Source of the DNA: Actinomycetota bacterium
Lineage (GTDB): Bacteria > Actinomycetota > Thermoleophilia > Solirubrobacterales > Solirubrobacteraceae
DNA: 40,984 bases
Reading direction: 5' to 3'
Assembly (NCBI GenBank): GCA_005883215.1
Contig: VAYS01000027.1
Coordinates: 1-40,984, forward strand
Positions 15,590-27,183 of this stretch are shown here, in pieces. The notes under the pieces are model-generated. The model saw only the letters and a list, made by a program, of their open reading frames with translations, was not told the origin of the DNA and made no database searches. A program made the translations under genes and the position numbers. Position 1 is the first letter of the stretch. Every line of letters starts with the position of its first letter.

Positions 15590-16851
15590 CGCACCCGCTC
15601 GGCCGCCCGAGCGGCGATGTCGCGGCGCAGCTGGCGGCCCGGGAAGTCGATCACGTCGGCGCCAGCATACGCCGCCTCCCGGGCAGCCTGGGGGCCGTCG
15701 CCCAGGGCGGTGACGTTGAGCACGCGGCCCCCGCCGGTGACCGCGGTGCCGTCGGCTTTCACCGTCGTGCCGGCGTGGGTGACCTCGATGCCGGGCGGCA
15801 CCGCATCGAGCCCGGAGATCGGATCGCCGGTCGACGCGGACTCCGGATAGCCGGCGCTGGCCAGGACAATCGTCACCGCCCAGCGCGGATCCCAGTCCAG
15901 CCTGGCGTCGGCCAGCCCACCGGCGCGCGCGGCGTGCTCGGCGAGCTCGAGTAGGTCCGAGCGAAGCCGGGGAAGGATGGCCTGGGTCTCGGGATCGCCG
16001 AAGCGGACGTTGAACTCGAGTACCCGCGGGCCCTCGTCGGTGAGCATCAGCCCGGCGTACAGCACACCGTGAAACGGCGTCCCCCGGGCGGCGAGCTCGT
16101 CGATCACCGGCTGGTGGACCGCGGCGGCGATCTCGCCCGCCGCGGCGGCGTCGATGCCGGGCACCGGGCTGTAGGAGCCCATCCCCCCGGTGTTCGGGCC
16201 CCGGTCGTCGTCGAAGATGCGCTTGTAGTCCTGCGCCGGAGCCATGGGCACCGCGCGCCGGCCGTCACACAGGGCCAGCAGCGAGAGCTCCTCGCCGGCC
16301 AGGCACTCCTCGACGATCACCCGCTCGGTGCCGAAGCGGCGCTCGACGAGCAGCGACTGCAGCGTCGCCCGAGCCTCGGCCTCGTCGGCCGCCAGCACCA
16401 CGCCCTTGCCGGCGGCCAGGCCGTCGGCCTTGATCACCGCCGGGTAGCCGCCGATCGCCCGCATGCCGGTCTCGACGTCCTCGACCGCCCGCCAGGCGGG
16501 GGTGGGGACCCCGGCCGCGTCCATCACCTGCTTGGCGAACTGCTTGGAGCCCTCGAGCCGCGCGGCCGCGGCCGAGGGTCCGAACGCCCGATGGCCCTCT
16601 TCGGCCAGGGCGTCGACCAGCCCCGCCACCAGGGGGGCCTCGGGCCCCACCACGGTGAAGTCGATGCTCTGGTCGGCCACTGCCTGCACCAGGCCGTCGA
16701 GGTCGGCGGCGGCGATCTCCAGCGTGCGGGCGTCGGCGGCGATGCCGGCGTTGCCCGGCGCGCACAGCAGCTCGGGGCGCCGGGGTGAGCGACCGAGCGC
16801 GCGCACGATCGCGTGCTCGCGCCCGCCGCCGCCGACCACCAGGACCCTCAC
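15586..16851 (-). CDS. purD: Phosphoribosylamine-glycine ligase PurD (421 aa)
   Basis: GAR synthetase, second step of purine synthesis. Starts [22 protein letters not shown]-grasp features follow: [58 protein letters not shown] and [15 protein letters not shown]. Full length. Start is GTG at 16851. It overlaps purE downstream and follows the GYD gene by 60 nt on the same strand, so the GYD gene, purD and purE may form one unit. Confidence 0.96.
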   Translation of the reverse strand: MRVLVVGGGGREHAIVRALGRSPRRPELLCAPGNAGIAADARTLEIAAADLDGLVQAVADQSIDFTVVGPEAPLVAGLVDALAEEGHRAFGPSAAAARLEGSKQFAKQVMDAAGVPTPAWRAVEDVETGMRAIGGYPAVIKADGLAAGKGVVLAADEAEARATLQSLLVERRFGTERVIVEECLAGEELSLLALCDGRRAVPMAPAQDYKRIFDDDRGPNTGGMGSYSPVPGIDAAAAGEIAAAVHQPVIDELAARGTPFHGVLYAGLMLTDEGPRVLEFNVRFGDPETQAILPRLRSDLLELAEHAARAGGLADARLDWDPRWAVTIVLASAGYPESASTGDPISGLDAVPPGIEVTHAGTTVKADGTAVTGGGRVLNVTALGDGPQAAREAAYAGADVIDFPGRQLRRDIAARAAERVR

Positions 16852-16911
16852 CGGCGCGCCGCCCTCATGGCGTCCGGCGGGCGCCGCGCGCCGATCGCCG
16901 GGGCGAGGAGG

Positions 16912-17193
16912 TCAAAGCGAGGCGATGAAGTCGTCGATCGGGATCGCGGTGAGCGTCTCGTAGCGGCCGGTGCCGCGGGACCCGAGCTCGAGCGAGACGC
17001 GGGCGATCGTCGACTCGTCGGGGGCCTCGACGACGTTGACGAAGTCGAAGTGTCCGAGCGTTGCCCATTGGGCCTGGACCTTGGCCCCCAGCTGCTCGAT
17101 CTCCTTGTTGACCTCGCGGATGCGGGCGGGGTTGTTCTTGACCGTCTGAACCCCCTCGGGGGTGAGCGTCGAGAGCATGATGTAGGTCGGCAT
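16912..17193 (-). CDS. GYD-domain protein (93 aa)
   Basis: Matches the small GYD-domain family: opening MPTYIMLSTLTPEGVQTVK, then IEQLGAKVQAQWATLGHFDFVNVVEAPDE (the GxYD-like turn here reads GHFDFV) and LGSRGTGRYETLTAIP. These are alpha/beta ferredoxin-like proteins without an established function. ATG at 17193 has GGAGG 5 nt upstream. It lies directly before purD on the same strand and may share its transcript, but a purine role is not implied by the fold. Confidence 0.85.
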   Translation of the reverse strand: MPTYIMLSTLTPEGVQTVKNNPARIREVNKEIEQLGAKVQAQWATLGHFDFVNVVEAPDESTIARVSLELGSRGTGRYETLTAIPIDDFIASL

Positions 17194-17263
17194 CTGGCCT
17201 CCGGTCGAGGATGGGGGCGGGTCGTGTGCGTTTCTATCGGATTTCGCTCCGGCGCCCGAGCGC

Positions 17264-17269
17264 TACGCT
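17264..17269 (+). promoter_or_regulatory. Leaderless-type -10 TACGCT before the collagen-like secreted gene
   Basis: TACGCT is followed by 9 nt (ggccgcgcg) and ATG at 17279, with no Shine-Dalgarno sequence. It lies in the 85-nt divergent region between the GYD gene and the collagen-like gene. Confidence 0.45.
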
Positions 17270-17278
17270 GGCCGCGCG

Positions 17279-18217
17279 ATGAGGGGCGAGAGCAGGTCAC
17301 GCCGCAGTCGCCGGTCACGGCGCCGCCGCCCCGAGGCGATCCCGGCGGCGATCGCGCCGGTGCTCGTGGGCGCACTGGTGCTCGTCGCGGCGCCGCCCGC
17401 CTCGCCCGGTGGGCCGGCGTCCGGCGCGAGCGCCCAGGCAGCCCCGGCGCCCGACCCCACCCTGCCCAACCCCCCCAGCCCTCCCAGCGCTCCCGGCCTC
17501 CCCGGTGCCACCGGGCCCTCGGGCTCCACCGGCCCTTCCTCGCCGGGCTCCGGAGGCGGAGGGGCCGCCCCCCCGGGGGCCTCCGGCGGCTCGGGCGCCG
17601 CGACCGGACCCAGCGGTCCCACCGGCCCGGCCGGGCCCGGCAACCCGCGGGTGCGCGCCCAGTACGGCTGCTATGCGGCCAACCGCCGGGTCACCGTCTC
17701 CGGGCGGGGCTTTGTCGCCGGCGCCCGCTACCGCGTGCTGCTCGACTCCAAGCCGCTGGGCTCGGGCACCGTGCGGGCCAACGGGACGATGGGCGGCGCG
17801 CTGAACAGCGGATCGCTCTTCCGCGGCGCTGTGCACCAGCGCCACACCGTGGTGGTGACCGACGGCGCGGCCAGGGCGAGCACGTCGTTTGACACCTCGC
17901 GCTTCACCGCCTTCTTCACCCCCTCCGCGGGCGACCCCCACACGCTGCTGGTGCGCTTTTCCGCCTATGCCTTCGGCCCCAACCAGCCCCACCACCCCTC
18001 GCTCTACCTCCACTACGTGGGGCCCGATCACCGCGACCACCGCACGGTGGGGCTCGGCCGCACGCACGGGGCGTGCGGAAGCCTGCCCCGCACGCGCCAG
18101 CGCCACCTGTTCCCCTTCGCGGTCAGCAGCGGCACATGGCGCCTGCAGTTCGACATCCGCTCCCGCTACTCGTCGCGCAATCGGCCGCGCTTCGTGCGCA
18201 TGGTCCGGGTGCGCTGA
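17279..18217 (+). CDS. Secreted protein with collagen-like Gly-X-Y linker (312 aa)
   Basis: Strongly basic N-terminus (RRSRRSRRRRPE), hydrophobic segment AIAPVLVGALVLVAAPP (signal peptide or anchor), then a Pro/Gly-rich stretch to about residue 122 with collagen-like triplets (GATGPSGSTGPS, GPSGPTGPAGPG). The C-terminal 190 residues form a beta-rich domain; its first part (RRVTVSGRGFVAGARYRVLL) resembles IPT/Ig-like repeats, and a conserved-looking end reads GTWRLQFDIRSRY. Two Cys (near YGCYAA and GACGSL) could form a disulfide outside the cell. Likely surface-exposed on a stalk; the L,D-transpeptidase gene 9 nt downstream also points to the envelope. Function unknown. Confidence 0.7.
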   Translation: MRGESRSRRSRRSRRRRPEAIPAAIAPVLVGALVLVAAPPASPGGPASGASAQAAPAPDPTLPNPPSPPSAPGLPGATGPSGSTGPSSPGSGGGGAAPPGASGGSGAATGPSGPTGPAGPGNPRVRAQYGCYAANRRVTVSGRGFVAGARYRVLLDSKPLGSGTVRANGTMGGALNSGSLFRGAVHQRHTVVVTDGAARASTSFDTSRFTAFFTPSAGDPHTLLVRFSAYAFGPNQPHHPSLYLHYVGPDHRDHRTVGLGRTHGACGSLPRTRQRHLFPFAVSSGTWRLQFDIRSRYSSRNRPRFVRMVRVR

Positions 18218-18226
18218 GGGACCGGC

Positions 18227-19062
18227 GTGTCGGCGGGCGGCAAAGGCGCGGGCGCGGTGCTCGGGGTGGGCGCGCTGTTGGGGTTGGTCCTGGCCACCGG
18301 CTCGGCGCCCCGCCTCCCGCGCTCGGCCCCGGCGGGCGCCGCCCCGGCGGCGCCGGGCGCGCGCGCGGCAAGCGCCGCGCCGGCCATGCCCACCGCCCGC
18401 GGGCGCCCCCGCCCGGCCGCGGGCGCCGCCCGCGCGGCGCCCGCGGTCGATCCCCAGGGCATGCGCGGCCTGGGAGCCGCCGATCGGGTGCTCGAGATCT
18501 CGACCTGGGGCCGGCGCTCGACCACCGCCACGGCGCGCACCTACGTCCGGGTCGGCGAAGGCTGGCGCGTGCTGCGCTCGGCGATGCCCGCCTACGTGGG
18601 CGCCAACGGACTCTCGCTCCCCGAGCGCCGGGTGGCGGGCGACAGCACCACGCCGATCGGGGTCTATGGCTTCGTGTTCGGCTTCGGCTCGCGCCCTGAC
18701 CCGGGCGTGCACGGGTTGGGCTGGCGCCGGCTGGCCCCGACGTCGTGCTGGTCGGGAAGGCGGTCTGACTACAACCGCTGGGTCGAGCGCTCGCCGTGCG
18801 CGAGCGCGGACGAAAGCCTGTGGCCGTCGCGCCGGGTGGCCTACCGCTACGCCGCGGTAATCGACTTCAACTACGCGCGGCCGGTGTACGGGAGGGGCAG
18901 CGGGATCTTCCTCCACGAGCAGATCGGCAAGCCGACCCACGGGTGCGTGTCGCTGGACCAGGGCGACCTGCTCGCCGTGTTGCGCTGGATCACGCCCTCG
19001 ACCCGGATCGTGATCGGTCCCTACGCCTGGCTGCGCTCGCTGCGCAGCGGCGGACCGCGCGC

Positions 19063-19066
<4 letters not shown>
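18227..19066 (+). CDS. L,D-transpeptidase, YkuD-type (279 aa)
   Basis: Envelope enzyme of the YkuD fold that forms 3-3 peptidoglycan cross-links or attaches proteins to peptidoglycan. Catalytic Cys240 in [14 protein letters not shown], with His230 (IFLHEQ) and His238. Upstream core: [19 protein letters not shown]. Residues 9-25 are hydrophobic and followed by an Ala/Pro/Arg-rich linker, so it is a lipid-free secreted or membrane-anchored enzyme. Start is GTG at 18227 with GAGGGA just upstream; cotranscribed with the collagen-like gene. Its TAA overlaps the convergent clpB TAG. Confidence 0.88.
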
Positions 19067-21693
<2,627 letters not shown>

Positions 21694-21701
21694 CGATAAA
21701 T

Positions 21702-21729
21702 CTCAGTCTAGTTGACTTAGATAATTATA
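21702..21729 (-). promoter_or_regulatory. clpB promoter with inverted-repeat operator (candidate HspR site)
   Basis: A perfect -10 TATAAT (minus strand, 21729-21724) sits in a rare AT-rich patch. Just downstream, across the expected transcription start, lies CTAAGT-N7-ACTGAG (21719 to 21702 read on the minus strand), an inverted repeat with the AGT-N7-ACT core of the actinobacterial HAIR element (CTTGAGT-N7-ACTCAAG). The plus-strand core AGTC-N4-TGAC (21705-21716) recurs before dnaK. Binding by the adjacent HspR is inference from the known actinobacterial circuit. Confidence 0.65.
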
Positions 21730-21790
21730 GAGAAACGCCCCGTCGCATCGGCAGGTTTGCGCCGGGGGCGAGCGGGATTGCGCCACACGA

Positions 21791-22294
21791 CTAGGACGGC
21801 CGCTGCGCCCCTCCCTCGGCCTCCGGACGGTCCGCGCGGTCGCTGCGAAGGCGAAAGCCCTTCAGGCGTCGCACGGCGACCACCTCGGCCGGCGGACGGG
21901 GCACGATCTCGGCCCGCAGCGAGCGCTTGACCCGCTCGACCTCGGCGACCGCCTGCTCGCGCAGCCGCTGGCCCTCGCGCTCGAGCGCCTCCAGGCGCCG
22001 CCGCAAACGGTCGAGCTCGGCCTCGAGCGCCAGCACCCGCTCGACGCCGGCCAGGTTGAGGCCCAGCTCGGCGGTCATCTCCTGGATCCGACGCAGGAGC
22101 TCGACGTCCTCCTGGGAGTACAGGCGCGTGCCCTTGGGCGAGCGTCGAGGCTCGATCAGACCGCGCGCCTCGTACATGCGCAGCGTCTGGGGATGCATCT
22201 CGGCCAGCTCGGCGGCGACCGAGATCATGAACACGCCGCGGTCAGAGGCGACCCTGACCCGGCCCCGGGCGACCTTGCGCTCGGCGGCCATCAC
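21791..22294 (-). CDS. hspR: Heat-shock repressor HspR, MerR-type (167 aa)
   Basis: MerR-family winged helix ([36 protein letters not shown] is the DNA-binding region) followed by an Arg/Glu-rich coiled coil for dimerisation and a basic tail. Fourth gene of dnaK-grpE-dnaJ-hspR, the position HspR holds in Streptomyces and Mycobacterium, where it represses dnaK and clpB with DnaK as corepressor. The frame opens GTG-ATG; the dnaJ TGA overlaps either codon (GTGATGA), giving tight coupling. I use the GTG at 22294, but the ATG at 22291 serves equally. Family and context agree well. Confidence 0.93.
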   Translation of the reverse strand: MMAAERKVARGRVRVASDRGVFMISVAAELAEMHPQTLRMYEARGLIEPRRSPKGTRLYSQEDVELLRRIQEMTAELGLNLAGVERVLALEAELDRLRRRLEALEREGQRLREQAVAEVERVKRSLRAEIVPRPPAEVVAVRRLKGFRLRSDRADRPEAEGGAQRPS

Positions 22295-23418
22295 GAGCCC
22301 CCCCGCTCGCCGGCGCCCGCTCTGGCGCCCTCGAACAGGCGGGCGCGGGGATCGCCGTTCATGACCTCCGACAGGCGCTGCACCGCCTCCTCCTGCTCGC
22401 GACTGAGCCGCCCGGGCACGTCGAGGACGAAGCGGTAGTGGATGTCCCCCCGGCCCGAGCCGCCCAGCCGCGGCAGGCCCTCGCCGCGCAGGCGCTGGAC
22501 CGTGCCGTGCTTGGTGCCGGGCGCCACGCGCAGGCGCTTGCGTCCGCTCAGGGTGGGCACCTCGACCTCGGCGCCGCGCAGCGCCTCGGGGATGGTGAGC
22601 GGCACCTCGACCTCGACGTGGTCGCCCTTGCGCTTGAAGGTCGGCGACTCGGCGACGTGGGTGACCACGTAGAGGTCCCCGGGCGGTCCCCCGCCCGGGC
22701 CGGCCTCGCCCTTGCCCGCCAGCCGCACGCGGCTGCCCTCGCGCACCCCGGCCGGGATGTTGACCCGGTAGCGCTTGACGGTGCGCATCGAACCCGAGCC
22801 GTGACAGGTCGGGCAGGGCTCCTCGATGATCGTGCCCGTGCCCCCGCAGCGCGAGCAGGGAGCCGAGATCGAGAACATCCCCTGGCCCTCGGTCTCCACG
22901 CCGCGCCCCTGGCAGCGGGGGCAGACCTTGGGCGCCGTGCCGGGCTTGGCGCCGGTTCCGTGGCAGGTGGTGCAGGGCATCTGGGTGGGCACGGCGATCG
23001 GGACCTGGGCCCCGTTGATCGCCTGCTCGAAGGAGATCGAGACCTCGGCCTCCAGGTCGCGGCCGCGCTGGGCGGCCCGCTGGCGCTGGGCGCGCCCGCC
23101 GCCCGAGCCCCCGAACAGGTTGGACAGGATGTCGCCAAAGGAAGGGGCGTCGAATCCGCCGCCGCCAAACCCGCCGCTGGCGAACGGCCCGCTGGCGAAC
23201 GGCCCCGTGCCGCGGTCGTACTGCTTGCGCTTCTCGGGGTCGCCGAGCACGTCGTAGGCCTCGGAGATCTCCTTGAAGCGCGCCTCCGCCTTCTCATCGC
23301 CGGGGTTGCGATCGGGGTGGTACTGGCGCGCGAGCTTGCGGTAGGCCTTCTTGATCTGATCGGCAGAGGCCTTCTTGTCCACCCCCAGGGCGGCGTAAAA
23401 GTCCTTGCGGGCGGCCAT
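22291..23418 (-). CDS. dnaJ: Chaperone DnaJ (375 aa)
   Basis: Hsp40 co-chaperone that delivers substrates to DnaK and triggers its ATPase. J domain with the HPD motif ([11 protein letters not shown]), Gly/Phe-rich linker ([16 protein letters not shown]), and a zinc-binding region with four CxxCxGxG-type repeats: [33 protein letters not shown]-terminal substrate-binding domains follow ([18 protein letters not shown]). Full-length type I DnaJ. ATG at 23418 lies 3 nt after the grpE stop; the end overlaps hspR. Confidence 0.96.
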   Translation of the reverse strand: MAARKDFYAALGVDKKASADQIKKAYRKLARQYHPDRNPGDEKAEARFKEISEAYDVLGDPEKRKQYDRGTGPFASGPFASGGFGGGGFDAPSFGDILSNLFGGSGGGRAQRQRAAQRGRDLEAEVSISFEQAINGAQVPIAVPTQMPCTTCHGTGAKPGTAPKVCPRCQGRGVETEGQGMFSISAPCSRCGGTGTIIEEPCPTCHGSGSMRTVKRYRVNIPAGVREGSRVRLAGKGEAGPGGGPPGDLYVVTHVAESPTFKRKGDHVEVEVPLTIPEALRGAEVEVPTLSGRKRLRVAPGTKHGTVQRLRGEGLPRLGGSGRGDIHYRFVLDVPGRLSREQEEAVQRLSEVMNGDPRARLFEGARAGAGERGGS

Positions 23419-23421
23419 GGC

Positions 23422-24225
23422 CTAGCCCCTCGGCTCGCCCGCCACCACGACCCGAGCGGGCCGGATGACGCTCTCGCCCAAGCGATAGCCGGGTTGGTAG
23501 ACCTCGACGACCGTGCCGGCGGGGACGCCGTCCACCGGGCGCTGGGCCATCGCCTCGTGCAGAGCGGGGTCAAACGGCTCGCCCCGGGGCGAGAACGACT
23601 GGATCCCCAGCCGCTCCAGCGCGCTCATGAGCTCGTTCTGGACCAGGCGCACGCCGTCGGCCAGCCCCGCCTCGGACGGAGCGGGCCCCTCGGCCGGCGC
23701 CTCGCCCTCGCGCGCCCCCGCCGCCTCGGCCGCCTCCCCGGCCGCCGTCGCGCCGGCGGCCAGCGCCCGCTCGAGGTTGTCCAGCGCGGGCAGCAACTCG
23801 CGGGCCAGCTTGGCCGTCCCCCGGGCCTCGGCCCCCGCGCTCTCCTTGGCCACCCGCTTACGGTAGTTCTCGAAGTCGGCTTGCGTGCGCTGGGCCAGAG
23901 CCAGGTACTCATCGCGCTGGGCGGCGGCCGCCAGGAGCTCGTCGATGTCGCGCTCCACGCCGACACCGGCCCCGTCGGCCCCCTCCTCGTCCACCTCAGA
24001 AGGCGAGGAGGTGCCCGCCGGGCCCGGCGCCCGCTTGGTCCCCGACTCGCCCGCCGGAGGCGGCGGCTCGCGGCGGGCCGAAGGGGTGGCGGAGTCGGTG
24101 CCCTCCTCGCCCTGCTCGGCCGGCGAGGACCGCGACGAGACCGTCGCCTCTGCGCGGTCGCGGATCTCGGGCGCAGCCCCCTCGGGGGGCGAAGCCCCTT
24201 GCTCTGAGCGCCGGGGGACGCTCAC
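23422..24225 (-). CDS. grpE: Nucleotide exchange factor GrpE (267 aa)
   Basis: Releases ADP from DnaK. The conserved core covers the second half: [21 protein letters not shown] (long dimerising helix), [16 protein letters not shown], and the C-terminal beta wing [36 protein letters not shown]. The first 95 or so residues are a disordered, acidic Pro/Ser-rich extension, longer than in most GrpE proteins. GTG at 24225 overlaps the dnaK stop (GTGA). An Ala/Glu-rich insertion (around [16 protein letters not shown]) lies before the last third. Confidence 0.94.
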   Translation of the reverse strand: MSVPRRSEQGASPPEGAAPEIRDRAEATVSSRSSPAEQGEEGTDSATPSARREPPPPAGESGTKRAPGPAGTSSPSEVDEEGADGAGVGVERDIDELLAAAAQRDEYLALAQRTQADFENYRKRVAKESAGAEARGTAKLARELLPALDNLERALAAGATAAGEAAEAAGAREGEAPAEGPAPSEAGLADGVRLVQNELMSALERLGIQSFSPRGEPFDPALHEAMAQRPVDGVPAGTVVEVYQPGYRLGESVIRPARVVVAGEPRG

Positions 24226-26141
24226 TTCTTGGGCTCCTCGACCACGTCGGCGTCGACGACCTCCTCCTCGCCGGGCTCGCCCGCGGCGTGGCCATCGGCG
24301 CCGGCGGCGGCGCCATCACCGGCGGCCGCCTGCTGGGCCTGGGCGCGCTCGTACATCGCCTCGGAGACCTTGTGGAAGGCGGCCTGGAGCGCCTCGGTCT
24401 TGGCGTTGATCTCGGCCGCGTCCTCGGAGGTCAGCGACTCGCGCACCTCCTTGATCGCCGCCTCGATCTCCTCCTTGGCCGCCGAGTCGACCGAGTCGCC
24501 GAGCTCGGACAGCTGGCGCTCGGACTGATAGGCCGCGTTCTCGGCGTTGTTGCGCGCCTCGGCCAGCTCGCGCGCGCGCCGGTCCTCGTCGGCGTGGGTC
24601 TCGGCGTCGGAGACCATGTTCTTGATCTCGTCCTCGGACAGGCCGGAGCCGGCCTTGATCTCGATCTTCTGCTCCTTGGAGGTGCCCAGGTCCTTGGCCG
24701 AGACGTTGAGGATGCCGTTGGCGTCGATGTCGAACGCCACCTCGATCTGGGGCACGCCCCGCGGCGCCGGTGGGATGCCGGTGAGCTGGAACTTGCCCAG
24801 CGACTTGTTGTAGGCCGCCATCTCGCGCTCGCCCTGCAGCACGTGGATCTCCACCGAGGGCTGGTTGTCCTCGGCGGTGGAGAAGATCTCCGACTTGCGG
24901 GTGGGGATCGTGGTGTTGCGCTCGATGAGCTTGGTCATCACCCCGCCCTTGGTTTCGATCCCCAGGGTCAGCGGGGTCACGTCGAGGAGCAGCACGTCCT
25001 TGACGTCGCCGGCCAGCACGCCGGCCTGGATCGCGGCGCCGACGGCCACCACCTCGTCGGGGTTGACCCCCCGGTGGGGGTCCTTGCCCGTTAGCTCTTT
25101 GACCTTCTCCTGCACGGCGGGCATACGGGTCATGCCGCCCACCAGCACCACGTGGTCGATGCTGGGGACGCCCTTGTCCTTGGCGTCGTCGAGCGCCTGG
25201 CGCACGGGCGCCACCACGCGGTCGAGCAGGTCGGCGGTCAGCTCGGACAGCTTGGCCCGGGTCAGGCGGGTGTCCAGGTGCTTGGGCCCGGAGGCGTCGG
25301 CGGTGATGAAGGGCAGGTTGATCTGGGTCTCCTGGGTGGTGGAGAGCTCGATCTTGGCCTTCTCGGCGGCCTCGTACAGGCGCTGGAGCGCCATCGGGTC
25401 GTTGGACAGGTCGATCGCCTGGTCGCGCTTGAACTCGGCCACCAGCCAGTCCACGATCGCCTTGTCGAAGTTGTCGCCGCCCAGGTGGTTGTCGCCGGCG
25501 GTGGACTTGACCTCGAAGACGCCCTCGCCGATCTCCAGCACCGAGACGTCGAACGTGCCGCCGCCGAGGTCGAACACCAGGATCGTCTGGTCAGACTCCT
25601 TGTCCAGGCCGTAGGCCAGCGAGGCGGCGGTGGGCTCGTTGATGATGCGCTTGACGTCGAGCCCGGCGATCTTGCCGGCGTCCTTGGTCGCCTGGCGCTG
25701 GTCGTCGTTGAAGTAGGCGGGAACGGTGATGACCGCCGAGTCGACGGTCTCGCCCAGGTAGGCCTCGGCGTCGGACTTGAGCTTCTGCAGGATCATCGCC
25801 GAGATCTCCGGCGGCGAGTACTCCTTGCCGCCCGCCTCGACGCGCGCGTCGCCGTTGGGTCCCGAGACCACCTTGAAGGGCACGATCGACTCCTCCTCGC
25901 GCACCTCGGCCTCCTTGCGGCCCATGAAGCGCTTGATGGAGAAGACCGTGTTCTGCGGGTTGGTGACCGCCTGGCGCTTGGCGACCGTGCCCACCAGGCG
26001 CTCGCCGCCCTGGGTAAACGCGACCACCGACGGGGTCGTGCGCCCGCCCTCGGCGTTCTCGATCACCGTGGGCTCGCCGCCCTCCAGGACGGCCATGCAC
26101 GAGTTGGTCGTGCCCAGATCGATTCCTATGGTCTTGGCCAT
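24222..26141 (-). CDS. dnaK: Chaperone DnaK (639 aa)
   Basis: Hsp70 chaperone. Nucleotide-binding domain opens [20 protein letters not shown], with [14 protein letters not shown] and [14 protein letters not shown]; the linker [15 protein letters not shown] leads to the substrate-binding beta domain, then a helical lid and an Ala/Gly/Glu-rich tail. First gene of the heat-shock operon, with ribosome-binding site GAAGGAG 12 nt before the ATG. Its promoter region is unusually AT-rich and carries an inverted repeat (separate entry). Essentially certain. Confidence 0.98.
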   Translation of the reverse strand: MAKTIGIDLGTTNSCMAVLEGGEPTVIENAEGGRTTPSVVAFTQGGERLVGTVAKRQAVTNPQNTVFSIKRFMGRKEAEVREEESIVPFKVVSGPNGDARVEAGGKEYSPPEISAMILQKLKSDAEAYLGETVDSAVITVPAYFNDDQRQATKDAGKIAGLDVKRIINEPTAASLAYGLDKESDQTILVFDLGGGTFDVSVLEIGEGVFEVKSTAGDNHLGGDNFDKAIVDWLVAEFKRDQAIDLSNDPMALQRLYEAAEKAKIELSTTQETQINLPFITADASGPKHLDTRLTRAKLSELTADLLDRVVAPVRQALDDAKDKGVPSIDHVVLVGGMTRMPAVQEKVKELTGKDPHRGVNPDEVVAVGAAIQAGVLAGDVKDVLLLDVTPLTLGIETKGGVMTKLIERNTTIPTRKSEIFSTAEDNQPSVEIHVLQGEREMAAYNKSLGKFQLTGIPPAPRGVPQIEVAFDIDANGILNVSAKDLGTSKEQKIEIKAGSGLSEDEIKNMVSDAETHADEDRRARELAEARNNAENAAYQSERQLSELGDSVDSAAKEEIEAAIKEVRESLTSEDAAEINAKTEALQAAFHKVSEAMYERAQAQQAAAGDGAAAGADGHAAGEPGEEEVVDADVVEEPKK

Positions 26142-26167
26142 GTCTGTGAAGTTCTCCTTCTGGGTGT

Positions 26168-26210
26168 AAAAATCTGATAGTCAGTATGACAGATTTTTGG
26201 TGCGGCTCAA
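26168..26210 (-). promoter_or_regulatory. dnaK operon promoter with inverted-repeat operator
   Basis: On the minus strand TTGAGC (26210-26205), a 16-nt spacer and CATACT (26188-26183) form a sigma-A-type promoter. A perfect 9-bp inverted repeat AAAAATCTG / CAGATTTTT (plus-strand 26168-26176 and 26190-26198, spacer 13) brackets the -10. Inside it the plus-strand core AGTC-N4-TGAC (26179-26190) matches the one before clpB. Neither CIRCE nor canonical HAIR is present, so this may be a diverged HspR operator. Confidence 0.6.
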
Positions 26211-26300
26211 GCTAAAGTCTCGTCGGGGATGCGGCACGGCCGCGAAGACCCACCCGGTGTGCCTACCCGCTGGGCAGCGGACCGTTCCCTCGGGTAGAAG

Positions 26301-26897
26301 ATGGGCGTGCGTCATGCCACCCCCCGCATCGGGTTGACGAGCGCGCTCGCGCTCGGGGCGCTCGCCACCTGCGCGGCGGGGGCGCTCGCCCGCCCGGCGC
26401 TTCACTCCGGTGTCTACCGCGGTCGCGCCACCCCCGGCGGGCGGGTCGCGCTCTGGGTCTCGCGCAAGCCGATCCTGGTCGGCGAGAAGGGCAATCGCCA
26501 GCAGTGGGTCGTCGACCACGGCGCGCCCAACGTGGACTTTCGCTTCGACGTCACGGTGCACGGACGGGCCACCGATCCCGTCGGCTCGCATCCCCACGAC
26601 GTCGGCGGGCGCGAGCAGTTCACCGCCGACCAAGGACAGGACTGCAGCACCTCGCGCGCCGGCCGGAGCGCGTTCACGCTCGACTGCTCGGTGCTGATCT
26701 CGGGCACCGGGGGCGAATCGGCGCAATGGAGGGTGGTGGGCCGCGCCGTGGGCCAGGGCATCTTCGGGCGCTTCTCCTACTCCCACGACTGGAGCACTCC
26801 GGGGGCCGCCAGCGGCTCGGTGACCGGGTCGGGAACGTTTCGCGCCAGGCTGGTCAAGCGTACCGGCAGACAGTTCGTCAACCCGGCCGGCTCCTGA
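26301..26897 (+). CDS. Secreted protein of unknown function (198 aa)
   Basis: Signal peptide at residues 10-30 (LTSALALGALATCAAGALARP). The mature part is beta-rich: VYRGRATPGGRVALWVSRK, VDFRFDVTVHGRATDP, FTLDCSVLISGTGGESAQWRVVGRAVG, IFGRFSYSHDWSTPGAASG. Two Cys (DCSTS and LDCSV) could form a disulfide. The pattern of a small single-domain beta sandwich fits many actinobacterial secreted proteins, but I do not recognise a family. ATG at 26301 has no clear ribosome-binding site; an in-frame GTG at 26307 is an alternative. It diverges from dnaK, with about 90 nt between the promoter elements. Confidence 0.65.
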   Translation: MGVRHATPRIGLTSALALGALATCAAGALARPALHSGVYRGRATPGGRVALWVSRKPILVGEKGNRQQWVVDHGAPNVDFRFDVTVHGRATDPVGSHPHDVGGREQFTADQGQDCSTSRAGRSAFTLDCSVLISGTGGESAQWRVVGRAVGQGIFGRFSYSHDWSTPGAASGSVTGSGTFRARLVKRTGRQFVNPAGS

Positions 26898-26967
26898 CCG
26901 CCAGGGCGGTAGAGTCGGCCCGCCGGTCCGCCGGGCCGGCCCAGCCAGCGACCGAAGGAGACGGCCC

Positions 26968-27183
26968 ATGGCCGACAGCGTCTATCGCGTCACCGAGGTG
27001 ATCGGGACCAGCAGCGAGTCTTGGGAGGCGGCCGCGCGCGGCGCGGTCGAGACGGCGGCCAAGTCGGTGCGCGACCTGCGCGTCGCCGAGGTGATCAAGG
27101 CCGATCTGACGATCGAGAACGGCAAGATCTCCAGCTACCGTGTGCGCCTGGGGATCTCGTTCAAGTACGAGTCCGGCGACTGA
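26968..27183 (+). CDS. Dodecin-family flavin-binding protein (71 aa)
   Basis: Dodecins assemble as hollow dodecamers that store or buffer flavins or CoA. VYRVTEVIGTSSESWEAAARGAVETAAK is the family's beta-alpha opening; ADLTIENGKISSYRVRLGISFKYE the closing antiparallel strands. At the place where flavin-stacking dodecins have Trp (NVVWAEV in halobacteria) this protein has Val39 (DLRVAEV), so flavin binding may be weak or the ligand different. Strong ribosome-binding site GAAGGAG 7 nt before the ATG; a TAGAGT -10 lies at 26910-26915. Overlaps the convergent nth end by 23 nt. Confidence 0.88.
   Translation: MADSVYRVTEVIGTSSESWEAAARGAVETAAKSVRDLRVAEVIKADLTIENGKISSYRVRLGISFKYESGD

Noticed and set aside
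26917..26937. GC-rich hairpin before dodecin as a terminator or riboswitch
   Set aside because: The pairing GGCCCG/CGGGCC is imperfect and lacks a T tract, and such pairings arise easily in this composition; no aptamer-like conserved layout is visible.
26181..26969. Minus-strand frame upstream of dnaK
   Set aside because: It overlaps the plus-strand secreted-protein gene, which has a signal peptide and beta-strand pattern; the minus frame has neither.
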